DNA of 11,801 bases from Bacteroidetes bacterium UBA1860. Its GTDB lineage: Bacteria > Bacteroidota > Rhodothermia > Balneolales > Balneolaceae. The stretch is taken from NCBI GenBank assembly GCA_002338335.1, contig DDIC01000008.1:1-11801 (forward strand), given 5' to 3'. Below are positions 7,501 through 11,801 of the stretch, piece by piece. Made by a program: the position numbers and the translations under genes. Below the pieces are notes generated by a model. The model searched no databases, had not been told where the DNA came from, and worked only from the letters and a program-made list of their open reading frames with translations. Numbering within the stretch: position 1 is the first letter of the stretch; each line of letters opens with the position of its first letter.

Positions 7501-8341
7501 GAAGTACAGCCAATGCCATAGGATAGGCTGGGTTCTCCTTTATGACGGTGACTTGGTATTGTTGCTCACTCGTTGCGTCAAACTCACCTTTCACATCGCC
7601 CGAAGCATAAAAAATGCCGCCCAGAATGTGCTGTAAGAAATCAGGTTCACTGTAAGACTCTTCGGTATGACCACCTCCAGTATACCATGATCGTCCCCCC
7701 TCAAATTCATGCATCCAAGCAAAAGGGTGATCGTGCCCCATTGAGCCCCCTGAATACGTTGCTTCGTCAAGTGTAGCTAATACATGAACATCACCCCTTG
7801 GGTTCTCACTATAATTGTACCATTCATCTGTACGAATCCAATACTCTGGTAAATGAGATGTTGATGGATGCACACGATCAGCAACTTCTATCGTTGCTTG
7901 CTGAATTTCAGGGTGGCTGTCAAAGTACGCCCCTACCAATTCTCCATACCAAGGCCAACTATATTCTGTGTCAGAAGCAGCGTGAATTCCTACAAAACCT
8001 CCTCCCTGTTGAATATAGCTTTGAAAGGCAGACTGTTGTTCAAGGTTTAATACGTCTCCAGTTGTACACAGAAATATAATAGCAGCATAATTCTGAAGGT
8101 TATCAGTCGTGAATGCAGATGCATCCTCGGTTGCATCGACATTAAATCCATTGTCTAGTCCGAGTTGTTGTATCGCTTCAATCCCTTTTTCGATGGATGC
8201 GTGGCGATAACCTGCAGTTTTAGAAAAAACGAGCACATCGAATGAATGGACTTGACTCGACAATTCGGACGTTTGCGCAGATGCGCCGACAGCCGAAGCA
8301 AAAAGGATGCAAAGTGCCCATAAGGTTGAATAGACTCTCAT
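4532..8341 (-). CDS. Secreted ThuA / PQQ-type sugar dehydrogenase / PKD / CBM6-like / PA14 mosaic with T9SS sorting domain
   Basis: This 1269-aa extracellular mosaic has a signal peptide at residues 1-22 (cleavage after ASA). A ThuA-like domain covers about 33-245 (FDVLVFSKTAGYRHASI; GGGFVGIHAASDTEY; WYTGGGHTEESY). A GSDH six-bladed propeller covers about 262-685. HSGGDLEFGPNGDLYITTGD places H379 at the catalytic-base His of soluble PQQ glucose dehydrogenase, and GTRNP gives R471/N472 at the PQQ-contacting Arg/Asn pair. A PKD domain follows at about 693-780 (YSWDLDGD, YPVTLTVTD). Then come an unassigned His/Asp-rich segment (about 782-890), a CBM6-like sandwich (895-1022), PA14 (1030-1165) and a T9SS type A sorting domain (1183-1269, YPNPFNPTTNIDY). 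ThuA proteins are linked to keto-sugar metabolism, and GSDH proteins oxidise sugars with PQQ. The likely role is oxidation of oligosaccharides outside the cell or at its surface (inference). It is the second gene after the GH5-CBM6 gene (41-bp gap), probably in one operon. Confidence 0.9.
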   Translation of the reverse strand: MRVYSTLWALCILFASAVGASAQTSELSSQVHSFDVLVFSKTAGYRHASIEKGIEAIQQLGLDNGFNVDATEDASAFTTDNLQNYAAIIFLCTTGDVLNLEQQSAFQSYIQQGGGFVGIHAASDTEYSWPWYGELVGAYFDSHPEIQQATIEVADRVHPSTSHLPEYWIRTDEWYNYSENPRGDVHVLATLDEATYSGGSMGHDHPFAWMHEFEGGRSWYTGGGHTEESYSEPDFLQHILGGIFYASGDVKGEFDATSEQQYQVTVIKENPAYPMALAVLPSYDVLYIERQGKMHLWNSSTGLISTVAEFDVDSGREDGLLGIVLDPNFEINSYIYVFYSPRTVEEQRVSRFTFDGVRLNMDSEDILLRIPVQRSQCCHSGGDLEFGPNGDLYITTGDNVNPFESDGFSPIDERPGREYYDAQGTSGNTMDLRGKILRIRPEEDGTYSIPEGNLFTNSDEGLPEIYVMGTRNPFRMAVDKRNGELYWGDVGPDAGGDNVTRGPKGYDEFNRTSQAGNFGWPMCIAENLPYRQYDFATGTTGAAFNCDSPVNSSPNNTGADSLPPAIPAWIAYTYGVTEKWPQLGAGQRTAIAGDIFYYDDTLEETGSLPEYFDGSLFILEWTRNWIKEIRFTDDGELLQINPFLDNLTLNRPIDMKIGPDGAIYIIEWGTGFFEENADDRIIKIEFAQNLANRVPTARAAVDIQSGSAPLSVIFSGETSSDPDVGDVLRYSWDLDGDDVEDANTATVQYTYNTNGVYPVTLTVTDQDGATSVDQLEIIVGNTAPVVTILEPYNGGFYEDFDEIEYSVDVMDDEQGSIGNGIDCQDVAVEPSIGHDDHAHGTGPRNGCTGIFTTETHGEGPDNVFYVLAATYDDDGAGVGASLRGSDGIVLNMKRKQAQHAVELIDLQTETTGDVLGGGQNVGFANQNSAMKFSSMNFEGIDFITLRYASNQIAAEVEVRVDSLDGELISTIGTQTTGDWQAYDFFTSTLQNPGGTRDVYVVFKSDDGNSALGNINWIDFHGKGVAKTHQDSLRGLAATYYSEPDFTGTQIVRKDPMIAFQWDDRGAHETLPKEGFSVRWEGELTVDAFGFYKLFTDAVNGKARVWLDDQILIDEDSNESGNKSLQANTPYKLKVEYSHTTGESGMFLRWNGSSSNNVIHADFLTPSAEVLLVSNTSTAKEIPQEFSLRQNYPNPFNPTTNIDYTLPHAGAVTLSVFNTLGQEVGVLVQGTQVAGTHQVQFDGTQLTSGTYFYQLDFEGQSRVRSFLLLK

Positions 8342-8382
8342 AAATTTTGGTTTAAGGATTTAACTTGACCTTAATGGGTCAT

Positions 8383-10161
8383 TTACTCTATGGTGATCAT
8401 GCTGAAATTGAAGTCACCTTCCAGTATCTCCACCCGAATGAGTGCTTCACCCTGGGTAAAAGATTCATTCCCAAAATTAACTTGAGCCCAGCTTTGATAT
8501 CCACCTGTATTGGGAATGTCTTGGTCACTTCCGATAGGTTTGTTATTCACCTTAATTCGCATGCGTCCACTTCCATTTGAAGCAACACGTGCACGAACAT
8601 TATAGGTGCCAGTCTGAGTGACTTGAACAGTATATTCGAGCCATTCTCCAGTCTCGATCCACCCGACATTATAATCTACAGCCGGGTCGCTACACTCTTC
8701 GATATCGACCCCATCATTGCGAAAGGACCATCCACGATTCCAGACATTTTGATTGTCGTCACTACTCACTTGTTTGTACTCGGTATCATAGTAGGAGACA
8801 CCCTGGTTTCCAATATCATAATGCACAGCAAAAATATTTCCAGGAATCTTGATATCTGTAAAGGGTTCACTACTGGAGTTGTAGGTTGGAGAAAACCATG
8901 AGGCAAGCACATCAGGTCTAAGGGTGGTTGTCTCGATGGCTAAATCCTGGGCCATCTGAAACAATCCTTGTTCAGCTTCTTGAGACGTTGGTCTGGGGCC
9001 ATTACCCTTCCAATAGTTTACGACTTTGTCATAGTTTGGATTAGTGGGTGAAGAAAGGGGTGACGTAATGGTCTCGAGCTTCTTATGTGTCCACTTATTC
9101 CAACCAATGTCTAAGCTCTCCACCAGTTCTTTCGTTTCAAAGAACCATACATTGGAGTTCTCCCCAGTCTCCCCAAGCCACAGGGGGGTATTGTATGTAT
9201 CACGGAGATTTAAAAGGTACTGGATAGTCCCTTGATCGGTTTCGTTCCAATATTTATGGAAGGCATAGACCATATTTTCATCGAAAGGTGGGTATAAATA
9301 ATCAAACGTGGTCGCATAATAATTTCCTTCGATGAATAGAATATGATTTTGATCAATTTCGCGGATTGCTGGAACAATTTGACTGTAAAACTCTAACAAG
9401 TCTCTGCCGTCGTATCCATCGGGCGTTACGGGTTCATTGATAATATCATACCCAATTACGATGGTCTCGTCTTTGTAACGACGTGCAATTTCTTCCCATA
9501 TCTTGATAGTAATAGGCCAGTAAGTTTCACTTTCAGTCCAAAATCTTGCGACTCCATCACTATCAGAAATTTCACTTTCGCTCTGGGCTCCTGGGGCTGC
9601 ATGCATGTCAAAGATCACGTCTATTCGATGTCTTTTGCACCACAATAGAAGGTTATCCATCCGCTCAAATCCAGATTCTTTGAAGGTCCCTGACTGCAAG
9701 TCGTAGAAAATATCATAATGAAAGGGGACACGTATGTGATCGACACCCCATTCCTTCATTGCTATAATGTCTTCCTCTGTGACATAGTTGTCTCGAAACT
9801 CCTTAAACCACTGCTCTGCTTTTGCTGCTCCAATCAGCTCTGTGATTTCATTGCGCACATCCGTTGCGCCAAAATCTCCAGGCATATTGAACATATACCC
9901 TTCTGGCAATAGCCATCCCCCCAGACCAAATCCCTTGATGATAACAGGATCTCCCTGTCTATTTAATATGTCCTTTCCATCCACGCGAAAGAAGGTCTCG
10001 TCGGTGTAACCATTCACACCTCCATCATTTGGTTGAGTTGGCTCCGTAGGGCTTTCGCAACCAAAAACAACTAATATGATTAACAGATTCAGAAAGCTAT
10101 TTTTGAGTAATTTTATTCTAGTTCTCAAAAGGGATCTTATTTTGGGAAGTAAGTATTGCAA
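8383..10161 (-). CDS. GH5 exo-beta-1,3-glucanase-like lipoprotein with C-terminal CBM6
   Basis: The product is up to 592 aa. The N-terminus is a lipoprotein signal (NSFLNLLIILVVFGC, Cys35) followed by a Pro/Thr/Gly linker. The GH5 barrel covers about residues 55-430. It shows IKGFGLGGWLLPEGYM, IRVPFHY (143-149), DMHAAPGAQ (185-193, the exo-1,3-glucanase pattern), acid/base DIINEPVTP (N242, E243), AFHKYW and nucleophile WLGETGEN (E331). A CBM6 covers about 444-592 (YDIGNQGVSYYD, GVDIEECSD, YNVGWIETGEWLEYTV, NTGGYQSW), a module that often binds beta-1,3-glucan, xylan or agarose. The frame has no ATG between its upstream stop (10236-10234) and the lipid Cys. TTG 10161 is listed; TTG 10128 would give a neat 24-residue signal ending in Cys24. 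It probably heads an operon with the ThuA-dehydrogenase gene, and a LacI-type operator lies 23 bp upstream. The likely role is surface trimming of a beta-1,3-linked glucan. Confidence 0.9.
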   Translation of the reverse strand: MQYLLPKIRSLLRTRIKLLKNSFLNLLIILVVFGCESPTEPTQPNDGGVNGYTDETFFRVDGKDILNRQGDPVIIKGFGLGGWLLPEGYMFNMPGDFGATDVRNEITELIGAAKAEQWFKEFRDNYVTEEDIIAMKEWGVDHIRVPFHYDIFYDLQSGTFKESGFERMDNLLLWCKRHRIDVIFDMHAAPGAQSESEISDSDGVARFWTESETYWPITIKIWEEIARRYKDETIVIGYDIINEPVTPDGYDGRDLLEFYSQIVPAIREIDQNHILFIEGNYYATTFDYLYPPFDENMVYAFHKYWNETDQGTIQYLLNLRDTYNTPLWLGETGENSNVWFFETKELVESLDIGWNKWTHKKLETITSPLSSPTNPNYDKVVNYWKGNGPRPTSQEAEQGLFQMAQDLAIETTTLRPDVLASWFSPTYNSSSEPFTDIKIPGNIFAVHYDIGNQGVSYYDTEYKQVSSDDNQNVWNRGWSFRNDGVDIEECSDPAVDYNVGWIETGEWLEYTVQVTQTGTYNVRARVASNGSGRMRIKVNNKPIGSDQDIPNTGGYQSWAQVNFGNESFTQGEALIRVEILEGDFNFSMITIE

Positions 10162-10303
10162 ACAAATTAACTTATTGTTACGTTGGAAACGCTTCCATCT
10201 ATTAAAATATATGGAGGAAGTACTAAGTATAATTTACAATTTAAATCAAAAAAGAAGCTATCTAAGAAACTCAAAATCTCTACGTTAATTAAAAACACTA
10301 GCT
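10162..10303. promoter_or_regulatory. Divergent intergenic control region between the GH5-CBM6 operon and the CBM protein gene
   Basis: This very AT-rich 142-bp region must drive both outward genes. It holds the LacI-type palindrome listed separately. On the plus strand, TATAAT (10228-10233) is a perfect -10-like hexamer, but the matching -35 position (about 10205-10210, AAATAT) is poor and the Bacteroidota TAnnTTTG motif was not found. If TATAAT is used, transcription would begin near 10240 and the palindrome would lie at about -43 to -56. On the minus strand no convincing promoter was found. The bases before ATG 10304 are A-rich without a Shine-Dalgarno sequence. Confidence 0.4.
10184..10197. 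promoter_or_regulatory. LacI-family-type operator palindrome TGGAAACGCTTCCA
   Basis: The halves TGGAAAC and TGGAAGC (the second read on the other strand) agree at six of seven positions around a central CG. That AAnCGnTT-like core is the hallmark of sites bound by LacI/GalR-family repressors and of the related CcpA cre sites. The site lies 23 bp upstream of the TTG start of the GH5-CBM6 gene and 107 bp upstream of the divergent CBM protein gene. Binding there could block the minus-strand promoter, or control both directions. No regulator gene is in the window, so the cognate protein and its sugar effector are unknown. Confidence 0.6.
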
Positions 10304-11801
10304 ATGAAAAAAGCTCTACACAAACTGTTACTCAAAATATCTCTTGCGGTAGTTGTTTTACTTGCAGGCACGACTGCTTTCGCTCAATACACAAATTATG
10401 GTGACAATGTTATCATAAATGGTGATTTTTCACTCGGAGATTCATTATGGACAATCGAGGGGTCTAATGGAACTGTAACGTATGATGATACGCTCAAATT
10501 CGTTGTCAATACTGCAGGAAACCCGTGGGAATTACAAAGCTACCAAATCCTTACTGCCGAACAAATTGCAGCTCTTGCAGAAGGTGGAACATGGGAGGTA
10601 TCTTTTGATGCGATGACCCCAGATGATTCTAAGAACTTTCACGTGTTCCTGGGACACAACGGCGGAGGATGGGAACGCTATTGGAATACCGACAACGGTT
10701 CAGGAACTGGTGATGTTCAAGTTGATGGTGAGATGACAACTTACACGCTTACGACTACCATCACTGAGACATGGGAATCAATGAAATTTGGATTTGAAGT
10801 TGCTAATGATGATTCTGATTTGTACATCGACAACATCCAGCTTAGAAAAGCATCTAGCAACGTTGTTATAAATGGTGACTTTGCTCTGGGTGATTCGCTT
10901 TGGACCTTATCACCTGGTGATGGTGGAGCGACTATCGCTGTTACAGATGGAGAGCTTGCATTTACCAATATCCCAGGTGAAGGCAATACCTTTGATGTTC
11001 AAGCCATGCATGTTTTTAGTGAAGAGAGTCTAGACTCAATATACGCTGGACCATACAGAGTCTCTTTTGACGCACGAACTTCTGCTGATAGCCAGTTGGT
11101 ACACCTATTTTTCGGAGAGATCGGCGGTGGATGGGCTCGTTACTTCCCTGAATCATCTACTGGCCGTGTTACGGTTGATACGGAGATGACAAATTATGTA
11201 TTCGAGACCAGTATTGAAGAAACATATTCTGAAATGCAGCTTGGATTTGAGGTGAATTACGCACCAGGGGATTTTTACGTTGACAACATTATTCTATCAA
11301 GAATATCAGACGTTGTCCCAGATGCTCCTGAGGTTCAGTGGAGTACTGAGAATGGAGTTGTAACTATTTCGGTAACTGACAATGGTGCAGCATCTTATGA
11401 TGTCTACTTTGCTGATTCAGCATTTACTGCAGTTGCAGGAGGGGCTCTTGTAGCTTCAATTGACCCAGCAGAAGGACTTACAGCAACCCATACAATACAA
11501 GCACCCCATCCAAGTCTGGTAGAAAATTTTGATGCATATTATGGTGTGGTGGCGCGATCTGATATTGGTTCACCAAGCGATATGACAACGGGAATGATCA
11601 ATACATCGATGAGTGTACGTGAGAACTACATAGTAGAGTTGAGTGAGGACGCCGTTAATGCCGTTTTAGATGCGGTCGACGATGGAGTGGTTCCTGAAGC
11701 TTCTGTTCTTGCATCATTCTTCCCCGCTGACTACACGCCATTTGAAATCAATACTCAGAGCATACAGGTTGAAGGTGGAGACCCCGTAGACTCAAATCAG
11801 G
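10304..11801 (+). CDS. Secreted protein with two tandem CBM4/9-like carbohydrate-binding domains (C-terminus beyond window)
   Basis: The frame opens at ATG 10304 and runs off the right edge after 499 codons. Residues 1-27 are a signal peptide (cleavage after AFA). Two CBM4/9-like sandwiches follow at about 35-182 and 186-333. Each opens with NVIINGDFSLGDSLWT or NVVINGDFALGDSLWT, has a central GGGWxRY motif and ends with DNIxL, the usual closing strand of this fold. Residues about 338-432 look like a fibronectin-III-like linker domain (VVPDAPEVQWS... YDVYFADSAF... YYGVVARSD). From about 440 the sequence is not recognised, and the missing part may hold a catalytic, CBM9-like or T9SS sorting domain. 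CBM4 members commonly bind beta-1,3-glucan, mixed-linkage glucan or xylan, which fits the divergent GH5-CBM6 gene. It may be a surface glycan-binding protein or the N-terminus of a glucanase; the window does not decide. Confidence 0.85.
   Translation, partial: MKKALHKLLLKISLAVVVLLAGTTAFAQYTNYGDNVIINGDFSLGDSLWTIEGSNGTVTYDDTLKFVVNTAGNPWELQSYQILTAEQIAALAEGGTWEVSFDAMTPDDSKNFHVFLGHNGGGWERYWNTDNGSGTGDVQVDGEMTTYTLTTTITETWESMKFGFEVANDDSDLYIDNIQLRKASSNVVINGDFALGDSLWTLSPGDGGATIAVTDGELAFTNIPGEGNTFDVQAMHVFSEESLDSIYAGPYRVSFDARTSADSQLVHLFFGEIGGGWARYFPESSTGRVTVDTEMTNYVFETSIEETYSEMQLGFEVNYAPGDFYVDNIILSRISDVVPDAPEVQWSTENGVVTISVTDNGAASYDVYFADSAFTAVAGGALVASIDPAEGLTATHTIQAPHPSLVENFDAYYGVVARSDIGSPSDMTTGMINTSMSVRENYIVELSEDAVNAVLDAVDDGVVPEASVLASFFPADYTPFEINTQSIQVEGGDPVDSNQ
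10406..11305 (+). repeat. Internal tandem duplication of the CBM4/9-like module
   Basis: Two copies in the same frame begin at 10406 and 10859, a period of 151 codons. The first 48 bases of the copies agree at 36 positions, with most changes synonymous, and later blocks share GGGWxRY, the E-M-T-x-Y strand, GFEV and the DNIxL ending. The middle parts have diverged strongly. The pattern suggests an old gene-internal duplication with selection on the opening strand. Confidence 0.7.

Noticed and set aside
4610..8079. Numerous plus-strand open frames of 60-93 codons across the ThuA-dehydrogenase gene
   Set aside because: They lie wholly inside a long minus-strand gene with clear domains, have no start signals or recognisable domains, and are explained as antisense shadows.
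8365..10009. Plus-strand open frames of 60-92 codons across the GH5-CBM6 gene
   Set aside because: They are antisense to conserved catalytic motifs and show no domains or start signals.
10076..10404. Plus-strand open frames of 70 and 73 codons across the divergent intergenic region
   Set aside because: They overlap the GH5 signal-peptide region, the operator and the CBM protein start in other frames; no family features are visible and the base composition is simple AT-rich DNA.
10741..10986. Minus-strand open frame of 81 codons inside the tandem CBM protein gene
   Set aside because: It is antisense to duplicated CBM modules and shows no features of its own.

Overview
The window looks like chromosomal DNA of a glycan-degrading member of the Bacteroidota/FCB group. 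Balneolota or Rhodothermota are the most likely, which is inference. The reasons are a C-terminal type IX secretion (T9SS) sorting domain with the YPNPFNPTT signature, lipoprotein glycosidases, a moderate AT bias, and start codons that mostly lack a Shine-Dalgarno sequence. Coding density is high: no gap exceeds about 150 bp, and I saw no tRNA, rRNA, CRISPR array or insertion sequence.

Layout from left to right. (1) 1-804, minus strand: N-terminal part of a secreted GH13 alpha-amylase/neopullulanase, cut by the window edge. (2) 927-3331, plus strand: a compact cassette of NodU/CmcH-type carbamoyltransferase, a 50-aa DUF5989-like membrane microprotein and an SxtJ-like membrane protein. (3) 3384-4529, plus strand: a GH5 endo-beta-glucanase-like lipoprotein. 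(4) 4532-10161, minus strand: a probable two-gene operon. A GH5 exo-beta-1,3-glucanase-like lipoprotein with a CBM6 is promoter-proximal. It is followed by a 1269-residue secreted mosaic: ThuA, PQQ-type sugar dehydrogenase, PKD, CBM6-like, PA14 and T9SS sorting domain. (5) 10304-11801, plus strand: start of a secreted protein with two tandem CBM4/9-like domains, cut by the right edge.

The 10162-10303 intergenic region separates two divergent glycan genes and holds a near-perfect 14-bp palindrome with a central CG, typical of LacI-family operators. This suggests sugar-responsive control of the GH5/ThuA-dehydrogenase operon, the CBM protein, or both. Together the glycan genes suggest surface or extracellular beta-glucan breakdown, perhaps of laminarin or mixed-linkage glucan, joined to an oxidative step carried out by the ThuA-dehydrogenase mosaic. 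An alpha-glucanase lies at the left edge. There is no SusC/SusD pair in the window.

The carbamoyltransferase cassette is a recurring gene set with no clear link to the flanking glycan genes. Its acceptor substrate cannot be read from this window. The items most worth following up are the ThuA-dehydrogenase mosaic, the orphan carbamoyltransferase/DUF5989/SxtJ cassette and the LacI-type operator.
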